A stretch of 43,383 nucleotides of DNA from Perkinsus olseni (lineage: Eukaryota > Perkinsozoa > Perkinsida > Perkinsidae). Location of the stretch: positions 1 through 43,383 of the forward strand of contig JABANP010000449.1 in assembly GCA_013115135.1 (NCBI GenBank), given 5' to 3'. The notes beneath the pieces are model-generated. The model was not told where the DNA came from. It was given only the letters and a program-made list of their open reading frames with translations, and did not search any database. Position numbers and translations under genes: made by a program. Shown piece after piece: positions 1-9,914 of the stretch. Each line of letters starts with the position of its first letter. Positions within the stretch are counted from its first letter, which is position 1.

Positions 1-1005
1 ATGGTTGAAAGAGTGTGGAAGGAGTCGACAGTCGTCGGGCCACTACCGGAGTTGATGTGTGATATTATGGCCTACATACCCAAACCCTGCCCTAACCTTG
101 GATTGCCCTATGGAGGAGATTATCATCAAAGATAAGCCTGATTACATCTTTGTGAATGATGGTATCGTCTACGGTGTCTTCAACCAACTTGGGTTGATCT
201 CACTGGTTCAGATGTCCCCTCCAGCACCACCCTTCCCTCTCGTGAAATACACCGGGTCATCGAGTTGTTACTATAATGCTACTTACCATTACGATGCTGA
301 AACTTCTCATTTCTACATTCTACATGATGATGGTGGACGTTCTCAGAATTGCAGTGCAGTCCGTGGTGCAGCATCCCTAATCGACTATGACGTGAAGGCC
401 AGTAAGGTTCACAAGACTCTCAGATTTCCCAACCTCTCTGGGGAAGGGCACTTCCCACGGAGTATGGCTCTCATCGGCTCATCAATCTTCCTAGGATTAG
501 AATGGGGACACAACAGTGGTGACACTACGAGATGCATCGAACTGTTACGCGCTGACCCGAGCGGTAAAGTGAGTATTGTATGGCGTATCTCCGACAAGAA
601 CATCAAGCTGCTTTGCCTCCATCCAGTCTCGGCATCACCATTGATGTTGGACATCATCTACTCAGAAGGTTCTACCTGCCACTCCGCGAGACTAGAGTTG
701 AGGAGGCTAGCGGCTCCTATTGTCGTTAATGAAGGGCCCAAAAGTCATATGTCGATGAGCCCGCATGCAGTTCTCTTCGGAGGGGGCCTCGTTATGGTCC
801 GGAATACACCAAGCATCTCGATCTTCGATAGTCGTCTAAGGGCCTTAGACTAAGGCCGGTCTGGGTCGACCTGAGGTTACCCGAGGACCCCACCTGTTTG
901 AGCATTCAAACGGACAGGTACGGTGGGATCTACTTCCTGATTGAACGGCTAATAGAAGGCTGTCGCCGCTACCGGGTGCTCAGCGCCTTTCCTTACTTCA
1001 ACTGA
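1..1005 (+). pseudogene. Type-A cassette-family gene, 5' cut by window edge, two frameshifts
   Basis: The window opens inside the conserved 5' cassette of the family (first 13 codons lie outside). An extra C near position 87 throws the frame, and the body continues open in another frame to 853. A 14-bp insertion at 835-856 (see footprint) then shifts it again, so the C-terminal piece to the stop at 1003-1005 is back in the first frame. Deleting those 14 bp on paper restores the family C-terminus (DSRLR..., QTDRYGGIYFL, YFN end). The body resembles the intact type-A copy at 5648 throughout. Function of the family is unknown. This copy cannot encode the full protein as sequenced, unless the first indel is a sequencing error. 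Confidence 0.8.
835..856. other. 22-bp palindromic excision-type footprint (exact), site tCTAAGGc
   Basis: Structure y-X-z'-X'-y'-X-z with X=CTAAGG, y=t, z=c, all 14 constraints met. It lies in the coding body of the first type-A copy and adds 14 bp, which accounts exactly for the observed frame change. The intact paralogue at 5648-6664 has no such expansion at the homologous DSRLR codons. Confidence 0.9.
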
Positions 1006-1534
1006 GGACTTACTCTCCTGGTTGCTGAGGGTGCTGCCGAGGCTACTCTGGGCTTTCGGCTCACCCGGATTTTATTTGCGAGTCCTCCCAACAGCTGCCA
1101 ATGGTGAGTATCAACAAGTTCAACGGTGTCAGACTACCTCACTCCTCCCATTCTCGGCGAATGCGAATGTTGAAAGCTTCAATCTTAGACGAACTACATG
1201 AGGTTGTACCATTCCAACTATATAGTACTCCGCGCTATGCTCTGCTCCGATGAGACTTCTTCGAGTTCTCAGAATGTGATTCTCCATTAGTATATGGGGG
1301 CTTGGGTTTGTTAAATCTGGATCGACGAAATAGCCAAACTGGGAAAAGTCATCTTCAATTTTGAGTCAAGGCTCTCATAAACAAGTCAAAGAGAGATCGG
1401 TTGACTATGGATGTGGACAACTATCCCGGCGTCACGAGCGCCATCTGACAGGAGAAAAGCTCGGAATGAAAAGTTATCATTGATAACCGAGGATGGAGGG
1501 AACTTCCCTCAGGGAAGTGAGCAGCATTCCAAGA
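1006..1534. other. Gene-free 3' flank of type-A copy, duplicated downstream
   Basis: No supportable ORF. About 1200-1340 is recognisably similar to 2010-2170 (shared tracts such as GTACCATTCCAACTATA, then TATGATTCTCC and GTTTGTT), so this flank is part of an old segmental duplication. It also contains a 15-bp odd palindrome at 1473-1487 and the footprint at 1496. Confidence 0.55.
1496..1517. other. 22-bp palindromic excision-type footprint (exact), site gAGGGAAg
   Basis: X=AGGGAA, y=g, z=g. All complement rules hold. It sits just upstream of the recognisable part of a type-B relic. Confidence 0.88.
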
Positions 1535-1775
1535 CTGAGGCTTCATCTTGTGTCCTATGCCCCTCTGGCCACTAGTACTGTATGCGAAGAGGAATCGACA
1601 CAGCGCTATGTGAGGTTCGTAATGGTGGGGAGCTCATCATCCTAACTCATCTTCCCGTGCAGGCAGGTGGCGTCAGGGATCGCCTACATTCAAGCGCGGA
1701 AGCTGCCCGCCTGTTGCCGATGATCCTGGAAAGTTCAATTTCATACCACGCGAGTCTCTCGCCCTTGTCGGTATG
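1535..1775 (+). pseudogene. Type-B cassette-family relic, 3' part only
   Basis: Decayed match to the last third of the type-B copy at 2682. The stretch CTTCATCTTGTGTCC, the following region aligning with the APVTIDVVYP...RSVRL segment, and the CTGTTGCCGAT...TCTCTCGCCCTTGTCGGT tail correspond in order. It has no cassette, no start and no continuous frame. It is evidence of repeated duplication and loss of family members. Confidence 0.65.
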
Positions 1776-2681
1776 ACGAAAGGCGGTTCCCCCCGTGATC
1801 ATTCATGTCCTGGTCTAGGAGGTCGCTGTCACACTTGAAGCCGGAGAGCTCTTGGTCGCAGAGACCTTATCATTCTCGTTCGGATCCGTTCGATTTCTTT
1901 TTCAGAGGATAGAAAGGTGTTCTGCCAACGTACCAGGGAGCCCTCCTTCTATCGTTTTCTACCTCTGTAAATGTGAAGAGTTCCATTCTTCGATGGGTCC
2001 AATGGCGTCGTACCATTCCAACTATAGATTACCCCACACTACCCCTTCACCAATCATGAGTTCTGCTGACGATGAGTTGTTGTTTAAAATATGATTCTCC
2101 TTTACTGAACGGGCTTGAGTTTGTTTAATCTGAGCTGAAGCAATAACCAGATTTGGGAGAGGCTCGTCTCGATCTAATTGCCCCGGCAGTTCAATTGTAG
2201 GACAAGCTGACCCTAGCTGTAGAAAACATGACAAATTGTGACTACAAGATTCCGTGAGGAGTGCCAGGCGGCATGAAAAAGTCTGAAGTAATCAGTATGT
2301 AGAGAGGTCGGGAGCGTTCTACTAGGTGGTGATAATACGCTCGTTGCTATCCATGTGAGAGTAGTGGACCACTACTACGGGCCATGATGGTAACCGATAC
2401 CACTACAGTGGTTGTATAGGAAGACCCGTTTAACGTAGTCGCCGAGTACTAGCCGGTTAGCATGGAGGGAACGAGATGCCACAGGGGCACTCGTCGAGAG
2501 AGGAGTGGCGTGAGGCAGCGCCTCGCTGTCCCTGCCTCCTATCAGCACTGCCGAGTCACCAGAAAGCCAGAGAAGTTTTCTCTTGCCTTCTTCGGTGACT
2601 CTCGGTGGTCTCGCACTCTTTGTGCACATATTGGTACGTGTTCACTGTGACTGCTTCAGAGCGTTTGTTGTCTCACTCAAT
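1776..2681. other. Intergenic, duplicated spacer
   Basis: No gene seen. 2010-2170 repeats the 1200-1340 spacer. Around 2360-2381 (GTAGTGG-A-CCACTAC followed by TACGGG) is a possible decayed footprint with two mismatches in the third X. Short open frames here overlap opposite-strand frames and look random. Confidence 0.45.
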
Positions 2682-3717
2682 ATGCTCTTCCCTGCCCACG
2701 TTGAAGCCCTCCGTTGTTCGATGGTCGAAAGGGTATGGAAGGAGTTGACAGTCGTCGGGCCACTACCGGAGCTGATGTGTGATATTATGGCCTACATACC
2801 CAAACCTGACCTAACCTTGGACTGCCCTATGGAGGAGATTGTCCTCCACATCGAGAAGAGGCCCGACTGCATATTTGCGAACGACGGCGTCCTTAGCGGA
2901 GTTTTAGGTATTTTCGAGGTGACCAAGCGCCTAGTCGTCGAGCAACTCCTCCCTCCCGGTGGGAGCGTCACCCTAGCCCGCCCGTTTGAACGCGCCAAGG
3001 TCCAATCTTTCTACTGTGACATTTCTACCTGCCGTTTGTACTTGCTGTGTGATAGTAATGCTGCTGTCTGGCAGCTAATTGAGTATTGCTTGAAGGAGGG
3101 CAAAGTGGTGAAAGTCTACGAAATGCCTCCAGTCACAGGTCTAGTAGACGGTCGTACGGGGACCTGCGTCGTTGGTGAGCATTGCTTCCTCACTGTCTCC
3201 TGGCAAGATCGAGTTGAGGTCCTCCACGTCAAGCTGGGTGATAAGCGTCAATGCCCTACGGTGATCTTGTCTGTTAAGAAGGACCATCCTGACTTTTTCT
3301 GCGTGAGACTTCATCTCGTGTCCCGTGCCCCTGTGACCATTGATGTTGTGTACCCAAGAAAATCGACAGAACGCTCTGTAAGGCTCAAGATGGTGAGGGA
3401 GTCTTCCCCATTTCTCTTTGCGTGCAGATCCCGTTCTCTACCTGAGCAGGACCTGGCTTGTACGCCTATCTCTGGTACGAACCTTTATGTATGTCTGACC
3501 CGAGGGCGGGTTTTGCTTCCGTGACAGCAGATGGCGTCAAAAGTCACCGACATTCGAGTTTGAGAAGCCATTGATGTTGTTCACGAGCCCCCTACCTGTT
3601 GCCGATCACTCTGGGAAGTTGTATTTCATGTCACGCAAGTCTCTCGCCCTTGTCGGTGAGGATGCCAAGAAATACAGGTACCGTCTTCTCCGTGCACATC
3701 CTTATCTCGCTATATGA
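2682..3717 (+). pseudogene. Type-B cassette-family gene, open to residue ~280, tail frameshifted
   Basis: The ATG at 2682 begins the conserved cassette (MLFPAHVEALR...). A longer upstream frame is ignored because every family copy starts at this ATG. The frame is open to 3524. Compared with the copy at 19596, the sequence near 3488-3500 has about 8 extra bases, after which the family continuation (FASVTADGV...) is in another frame. The type-B terminus (KYRYRLLRAHPYL) is recognisable up to a TGA at 3715-3717, again out of frame. Either it makes a 280-residue protein with a changed tail, or it is a recent pseudogene. There is no signal peptide, so the product would be cytosolic or nuclear. The cassette carries a PLPELMCDIMAYIP segment that resembles an F-box core (weak inference). 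Confidence 0.6.
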
Positions 3718-4562
3718 GGTCGTTATCACTACGAATGTCGGACAGCTCTCAATCAACGAGGCCATGTTACTCTCCTGTCATTATAGTATTAGGTTAGTTA
3801 GAAGCGAGTAGGACTCCAACCGTAGGCGGATTGCACTCCACTGTTGTTGAACTATGAGAACTGTAGAGAACTTCGTGTGTCTGGTCTCTTTTGCTGAGAA
3901 TTAGTCCAACCGATTCCGATGAGGATCAAGGGTGGCCCTGATCTTGGCTACGACAATCGATAAATGTGATTTCTTATAATCGACTTGGGTCGCGTTTGAA
4001 TGGATAGCTTTGAGCGGGGAGCCTTGGGCGGCTTTTGAAGGTTTGCGTGAGCCAGTTCACCACACCCGACCGGCATTCAAAGCGGCCTTGATCCTATCTA
4101 GCCGCCCTGTTGGTGCCTTTGCTGGGCCGACGGTTAGCGCGTACAGCTTTGTGGCGCGATGCCCCCTGCTTGGTTGCAGACTGCTCCCCGAAGCCCCTGT
4201 GACCATTGTCCATGTTCCAGTGACTAACAACGAGAGGTGACGGACGATCATTCTCAACATTTCGAGTCGGTTAGGGAACCGTCGTCGTCCCCGCACCGTT
4301 GGACTTGTACAGGCGAGGGAGTTTTGGGGAATATTCAGTAGAGGGGTGCCGCTGGCGGGAGATGGCGAGAGTCATACTTTGGCCCGTGGTGACGTTATGT
4401 GAGGTGACTGGCTCATCGGCAATGCAACACTCCGGTTTTAAAGCCCATTTATCTCTCTCATTGCCGTCTTAGGTTATCCCTCTTATGTCGCGCTCGTCAA
4501 TTGGTGATTTCGTGATCGTCGGGGTTGCCGATGAGAAATTGACATTTGGAAACGTAACGTCA
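3718..4562. other. Gene-free spacer paralogous to 6780-7660
   Basis: No convincing gene. The stretch from about 3840 to 4390 aligns by eye with 6810-7660: the AACTGT...GAGAA tract, then the CAATcgATAAA...TGATTTC segment, then GACGGACGAT near 4240 versus GGCGGACGAT near 7500. It is therefore an old duplicated 3' flank of a family gene. The paralogue at 7474 carries a footprint that is absent here. Confidence 0.5.
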
Positions 4563-4972
4563 ACTTTTGGAACGACAAGAATGTCAAGTTGGTCGGTCTT
4601 CATCCGGTGTCAGCGTCGCCAATGACGTTGGATGTTATCTACTCTGAGGGTGACACCTGCCACTCCGTTAGACTGGAGATGAGGAGTATGGGGGCAAGCA
4701 TTCTCTCCGAAGAGCGGTGTAGGAGTCGTATCCAGCTAAACGAGACCCCCAGCGTCTTCGGAGGGGGCGTTCTCATGGTTTGCTTCGGTTTAACTTGTAC
4801 TCTTTTCGACAGTCGCCTGAGGAAGATCTCAAGCGACATCACCTTGCCCGGGAATCCGAATTGCTTACGATTGATCGTTGACGGACATGGGTGTTTCAAC
4901 TTCGTAATCCGAGGACAAGTGGAGGGCCAGACTCGTTATCGGATGCTTCGTGCCTTCCTCTACCTCAACTGA
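4563..4972 (+). pseudogene. Type-A cassette-family gene, 5'-truncated
   Basis: Homology to the type-A body begins abruptly near 4575 (VKLVGLHPVSASPMTLDVIYSEG) and runs open to the normal C-terminus and TGA at 4970-4972. The cassette and the first ~200 residues are missing, replaced by duplicated spacer. It keeps the FGGG.LMV and DSRLR motifs shared with other type-A copies. It is probably a truncation at a duplication breakpoint. Confidence 0.75.
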
Positions 4973-5647
4973 GGACTTTCCGTTCGGGCTGTCGACCCTG
5001 GGTGCGACCGGCCGCGGCGTTTTAGATGAAAGTCGTTTTCTTTGTCAACAGCGGTCTCGAGGAAACTTGACTCTTACAAGTCTCGGCCTGTCCGATGACT
5101 CCTTGCCCGTGGAAGTCCACATCGAATCGATGTCATCGATGAATGAGGGTCGCAAGTTGTGAGTTATCTTAATCGGTCAGCTGAAACTACAGTGTAGTTT
5201 TTCACATAGAATTCTTTCACCTGATTTCTCTGAGCCCTTTGCTCGGTTGAGTAAGCGAGTTCTGTGATGTCAAATTGCATGGCATAACGTCAGGCGTCAC
5301 CCTGGTTCAGTATGATTACCACCAGAGGTGGCTCCCGCAGATTAGCGCGACCGGATAGGCGCAGTCCCGGGCCTCGAATGGTCCCGTCGGACGGAGTTGT
5401 AGACCTCGATACGCGCAGACAGTCCGTACTTGAGTTGCATCCTGCACTACATTGGAGGACTGCTCCGCTTGGAGGTCGTTCTAGCACCGTCACCCTATCC
5501 TCATGATCGCGATGCAGTCCGGCAGGGATGTGATCATCACTCTCCCCTTGCATTTTTGACCGCATCACATTGTGCATACGTACAGCAGCGAACTAGGGGA
5601 AAGTGTACCCGATCGGTACCTACAGTGCAAGCCTCGGCCGCATCGTG
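4973..5647. other. Intergenic, no gene seen
   Basis: Short frames on both strands overlap each other and show no recognisable motif. The only structured item is the footprint at 5119. Confidence 0.4.
5119..5140. other. 22-bp palindromic excision-type footprint (exact), site aCATCGAt
   Basis: X=CATCGA, y=a, z=t. All constraints are met. It lies in non-coding sequence downstream of the truncated type-A copy. Confidence 0.85.
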
Positions 5648-6664
5648 ATGGCCTTTCCGGCCCACGTTGAAGCCCTCCGTCTTGAGATGGTTGAAAGGGT
5701 GTGGAAGGAGTCGACAGTCGTCGGGCCACTACCGGAGTTGATGTGTGATATTATGGCCTACATACCCAAACCTGTCCTAACTTTGGAGGAGATTTCTCTA
5801 CCGGGGGGTCCTGACTTCATATTCGTCCGCGGTGGTATCATCTATGGTATCTTTAAACAAGAGAGGTTGATCTTTCTCACTCAGATGTGTCCTCCTGGTA
5901 AGCACACGGACTTGGTAAAGTCCACGAGATCACAACGATGGTATTATAACGCTACCTATTTCTACGACTCGGGGGCCTCCCATCTGTACATCCTGCATGA
6001 TGATGCTGGTACTTCTTCAACTGACAGCAAGATCCGGGGTACAGTGTCCTTACTTGTTTATGATGTGGAGGCCAGCAAGGTTCACAAGGTTCTCAAATTA
6101 CCCAACCTCTCTGGCGCGGGGGAATTCCCGTGTAAGATGGCCGCCGTTGGTACATCAGTCTTCTTGGGGGTCCAATGGAGTCGTGACAGCGGTGAGAGTT
6201 CAAGGGCTAGTGAAGTCCTACATGTTAACTCGGAGGGTAACGTTGCTGTTTTGTGGTATGTCTATGATAGGGAAGTCAAGTTGGTCGGCCTCCATCCGGT
6301 ATCAGCATCACCATTACTGTTGGACGTTATCTACTGTGAAGGTCACACATGTCACTCTGTGAGACTCGAGATGATACATTCGACGGCTCCCGTTGTCTTC
6401 GAGGAGAAAAACAGATATCGGATCTCGATGAATGGAAGCTCCGGGGTCTTTGGAGGGGGCATCCTGATGGTCCGATCAGCCTCGGAGATCTCCCTTCTTG
6501 ACAGCCGATTGAGGAGTATCTTCAACGAGTTGAGCTTTCCTGGGAACCCTCAGATCATAGCAGTTCAAACGGATAGATATGGAGGCATCTACTTCCTGCT
6601 CGAGCGTCGCGTAAACAGCATGGATCGGTATCGGGTGCTCTGTGCCCACCCCTACTTCAATTGA
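5648..6664 (+). CDS. Type-A cassette-family protein, intact
   Basis: The only uninterrupted member in the window: 338 residues, from the cassette ATG (MAFPAHVEALRLEMVERVWKE) to TGA. An upstream in-frame extension is ignored because the other copies start here. Residues 1-48 are the conserved cassette, with PLPELMCDIMAYIPKP resembling an F-box core. The body contains repeating hydrophobic/Gly-rich strands (YNATYFYDSGASHLYILHD, FGGGILMV, DSRLRSI, QTDRYGGIYFLLE) spaced in a way that suggests a beta-propeller-like fold. The end YRVLCAHPYFN is shared by type-A copies. A few cassette codons (the DCPM segment) are deleted. There is no signal peptide or membrane segment. A substrate-receptor (F-box plus propeller) role is speculation. 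Confidence 0.8.
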   Translation: MAFPAHVEALRLEMVERVWKESTVVGPLPELMCDIMAYIPKPVLTLEEISLPGGPDFIFVRGGIIYGIFKQERLIFLTQMCPPGKHTDLVKSTRSQRWYYNATYFYDSGASHLYILHDDAGTSSTDSKIRGTVSLLVYDVEASKVHKVLKLPNLSGAGEFPCKMAAVGTSVFLGVQWSRDSGESSRASEVLHVNSEGNVAVLWYVYDREVKLVGLHPVSASPLLLDVIYCEGHTCHSVRLEMIHSTAPVVFEEKNRYRISMNGSSGVFGGGILMVRSASEISLLDSRLRSIFNELSFPGNPQIIAVQTDRYGGIYFLLERRVNSMDRYRVLCAHPYFN

Positions 6665-6686
6665 GTCGTCGTCGACGACTCGTCGA
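6665..6686. other. 22-bp palindromic excision-type footprint (exact), site gTCGTCGa
   Basis: X=TCGTCG, y=g, z=a. It begins at the base after the stop codon of the intact type-A gene. The type-A copy at 33140 has a different footprint at the equivalent place (34157). Confidence 0.9.
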
Positions 6687-7860
6687 CTGGTACTCTGTCG
6701 AACGACCAAGTCGCATAACAAGCCAGTCCGACGTAACCGCTCTTGAGAACTCCTTCGCCTGGTGAAAAGCGTCTATGAATATCAGAGTTGTACTGTCTGT
6801 TGGACTAATTGTTGTTGAACTATTATAACTGTGAAAATGTTCTTGCCTCTTGTCTCCGTCGTTGAGAATGGTCCTGCCAATGGCGATTGAGATTAACGGT
6901 GGCACGGACCTTGGCTGCGGCACTCAATAAACGAATCTGATTTCCCATGGTCGAGCTCGGTTGAGTTTGAAAGTTTGGGTGGAGGGACGATCAGCCTTGC
7001 GTGGCTTCCGAAGCCCTACCCGAGCCAATTCCCCACACGCTACTGAGGCATGAGGCGACCTTGTGCATGTCTAGGCATTGTCGTAGTTTTGCCTTCGTTA
7101 GCGTTGTGTGCTTTGTTGCCTCTAGTTTGGTCGAAGACTTCTGCCCCAAGTCCGTGTGTAGTGATCCGCCTCTCCTTATAGTTGTTTTATTCGGATACAT
7201 CATTGTGATCGATCTGTCTCTGCGGCGTTTGCAGGTCAATGATATCTTAGCGCCCTTTGTGTATTGATCTAGCGTGAAGCTAGTAGTTACTATTGAGACT
7301 AGTTTTAATGTATGCATAACTGAGAAGTATCAAGAGTTTAACCAACTTCCTTTTCTATGTCACAGCCTCCGTCGAGTTCTAAGGGTGGCGAGATTCCTGC
7401 TGTTTCTAGTGAACGGCCTGGTCAAGCCGGGAACACTACAGTGTGACCATTGCTCATGCCTCAATAATTCACAACGGTAGCCTACCGTCGGTAGGTGGCG
7501 GACGATAATTCTGAATATAGGGTAGGAGACAGTGGTCACCCCCGCGCTTGTGAATTGTTGGGCTTATGAAGGCGAGGGGGTTGCAGCATATTCAGCAGTA
7601 TTTTGTTGCTGGCGGGGGCAATCGCCGTGTTCCAACCCGTGGTGAGGTGATGAGAAGAGACTCGGCGCAGCTCCTGTGCTGCACGAAGTGCTTCAGTCTT
7701 CAGCAAGCGGTTGTGCGGCGGCTGGGACAAGGAGTCCGACAAGTTGATCTCGTCAGGAAACTCCTCATGGTTGGAGGGTATTAAGCTATGATGTCATCAA
7801 GGATATGCTTTCCATAATCCTTCAGCTCCACTCGATAAGTCTCAGACTTGTAACAAGTCC
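6687..7860. other. Gene-free spacer paralogous to 3840-4390
   Basis: This is the 3' flank of the type-A gene, sharing an old duplication with the spacer after the type-B copy. Frames at 7001-7267 and 6991-7317 are opposite-strand shadows without motifs. One footprint (7474) interrupts the duplicated block. Confidence 0.45.
7474..7495. other. 22-bp palindromic excision-type footprint (exact), site aCGGTAGg
   Basis: X=CGGTAG, y=a, z=g. The paralogous spacer near 4215-4245 lines up on both sides but lacks the extra bases, which gives an approximate empty-site comparison. Confidence 0.88.
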
Positions 7861-8648
7861 ATGTCGGAGTTTGCCGTCTGTTCCGGTGGGAGTATATCTT
7901 TGTTTCACTCGTCCGTGGGGAAGAAGGTTCTTGATCCTGATGAGGGTGCGGACTTTGTAGCTCTCTGTAAGTTACCTGAGGGGTCCGGAAGTGGTACCGC
8001 AGCCGACGTAGTCAGAGAGCATATGAGGTTCTACTCCATAAATGATGCTCGTACGTGTCAGTCCGGGGATGAAGTTACGGACGAGTTTTACTATGCCGAT
8101 AGCCTGACAAAGATGTTACGCGATTGTGAAGTGGTCACTGCTACTGCCGGTGACGAAGCGGGCTCCTCGGTCGGCCAGGAGTATCTCTCTGTGGGCAGCG
8201 GTGAAGATGGTGAGGGGGAAAAGATGAAAACGGAGATCACGGAGGGACGGGTGACGTTGTGACTCGGTATGTGAGCGACGAGCACCAGGCTGCTGCTGAG
8301 ACTTTGACAAAAATGATATGCCGATTGGGAGGAGCTTTGCTCGGACGGCATACGTTTGAGTCGAACCAGGTATTCGGGGTGGTTGATGCCCCCGGCAAGG
8401 GTCGCCCTTGCGAGGGCGCGGTCAGGTTACCGGCCCTCACTTCTCTTAATCAGACCAGCATGCCACAGGAGTTGACCGCTTTCCTTTCAAGCACTGAGCA
8501 CTCGGCTATTCGGTATGATGGTCAGCTGTTATCATTGTGTGACGGGTCTGTTCAACTTGAACAGTTCAAGGTGTACCGGTTAATGAAGTTGCCAGAAGTA
8601 GACATCCCCCTGCCGTGTCTCGGTCTTCTTCCGGAGCAAACGGTGTGA
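7861..8648 (+). CDS. Hypothetical protein, probably two exons
   Basis: ATG at 7861 (MSEFAVCSGGSISLFHSS) opens 130 codons. A second frame continues to TGA at 8646-8648. A 38-bp GT-AG intron at 8251-8288 (donor GTGACG, acceptor CCAG) joins them in phase 0 and gives 249 residues. The alternative is a single frameshift. The first exon is Ser/Gly/acidic near its end (SVGSGEDGEGEK). The second contains ETLTKMICRLGGALLG and ends LPCLGLLPEQTV. I recognise no domain, signal peptide or membrane segment. Base composition looks coding-like, unlike the flanks. Confidence 0.45.
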
Positions 8649-8959
8649 GAGTGCCTCCGTCTCCTCACGGGTTCGGGGGTTCGGGGTCCGTCTTTTAACG
8701 CGCACAGCGTATTCCACAACTGAACAACGCGCGGCGAAGACAGAGGCAAGTCTCGCTTCTCTCTCCTTTTTGGAGCGGCAGAACGACGTCAACCCACGAA
8801 CACACGAGCGTCCACGATGCCCATCAAGGCGCCGTATAAGCAAGCCGCGTTTCCGTGTCTAATGCGCGGAAAAGTAGTACTTAGTTGCAGTTCGTTCACG
8901 AACGATGTTGCCCTTGGAAAAACAAAAACTAACTATAACACACTAATGGCGGTAATGAA
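8649..8959. other. Intergenic or unresolved 5' exons
   Basis: No gene I can support. A start codon or additional exon of the following basic/acidic gene may lie here (ATG at 8818 with a short frame), but no splice path is convincing. Confidence 0.3.
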
Positions 8960-9826
8960 TGGAAACGTGCAAACTATGTCTTCCAATTCCTCTTTGGCGG
9001 TATTGGCTCCGATGACGACGACGACGCGGTCCCCGATGGTGACGAGAGCTCATCTTCATCTTCCACTTCGTCTCCAAATTCCGGTAAGTCCGTGACGAAT
9101 CATCATTGTAATGCATCCTCTTTGATCAGTTCATGATAACGACGACGATTACGTGCCCTCGCCTGACAATGGCCCTACTGTTGTCCATCGGGCTGGTCCC
9201 TTCACGTCGGTGGGAGGCAAGTGCTCACGACCGGAATATTTACGTGGATTAAAAGCTGCGAAAACGAAGAAAATTAACAAAGGCAAGAACAAGAAAAAGA
9301 AGACTGCAAAAGCTGAGGCACTACCCAAAAGGCATCGGGCCAGAACCACTATCTTGTCGTCTTTAGACGGGAGGCGGTCGCGGGGGAGCTGCCCCTACCT
9401 ATCGTGGGCGTAAAAATAATGGTAAACGAGGTGGATCCACGAGATTAAGCACAAGCAGACGTCGCAGATATCGGCCTGGGACCCGCGCTCTTCTTAAGCA
9501 GGGTCGTTGGTTTCGCACTAAAATGATGCACTACGCTCGAGCCACAAGGTCCATCTGTTAGTACAAGGGGTGAAACACTAACAGTCAAACCCGAGACCCG
9601 GACGGTGGAACGCCTTGTGAATATCTGATCGTATCGTGACAGTCGAAGTCGCCGATTTCGACTCGCGAGTCTTGCGACGCAAGACGTAGCTGTCACTTGG
9701 GTATCCAGATTACCCGAGCTCCCACTGAGAGCCTGTCAGATATTCCAAGCTTCGGATATCAGCGCAGCATCCCATAGAAACTGCGGTGATGTCCGTTCCC
9801 GTCCAGTGTCAGGTCCTGCCTGCTAA
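8960..9826 (+). pseudogene. Acidic-then-basic protein with histone-H3-like motif, frame broken
   Basis: One exon ends with GSDDDDDAVPDGDESSSSSS at a clear GTAAGT donor (about 9090) and resumes after GATCAG near 9135 (HDNDDDYVPSP). A lysine-rich stretch follows (KTKKINKGKNKKKKTAK) to 9413. One base out of frame follows a Gly/Arg/Ser-rich stretch and, at 9457-9513, RRRRYRPGTRALLKQGRW. That is close to the histone H3 segment RYRPGTVALREIRRY. A weaker H3-fold-like stretch (ERLV..., then RRFR...ATQDVAVTWVSRL) lies downstream in a third frame with an in-frame TGA. It could be a decayed centromeric-H3-like gene with a long tail, or a chance basic patch. The RYRPGT motif is the only strong evidence. 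Confidence 0.35.
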
Positions 9827-9914
9827 AGCCACCCCCTACATTAATTGACAACCCTGCGAGGACAGATTCCTACATGAGACTGAGACATAGGCACACACAT
9901 CGATAAGAGAACCG

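Noticed and set aside
9669..9685. 17-bp odd palindrome GTCTTGCG-A-CGCAAGAC as a footprint
   Set aside because: There is no third repeat, and single palindromes with 6-8-bp arms are expected a few times by chance in a window of this size.
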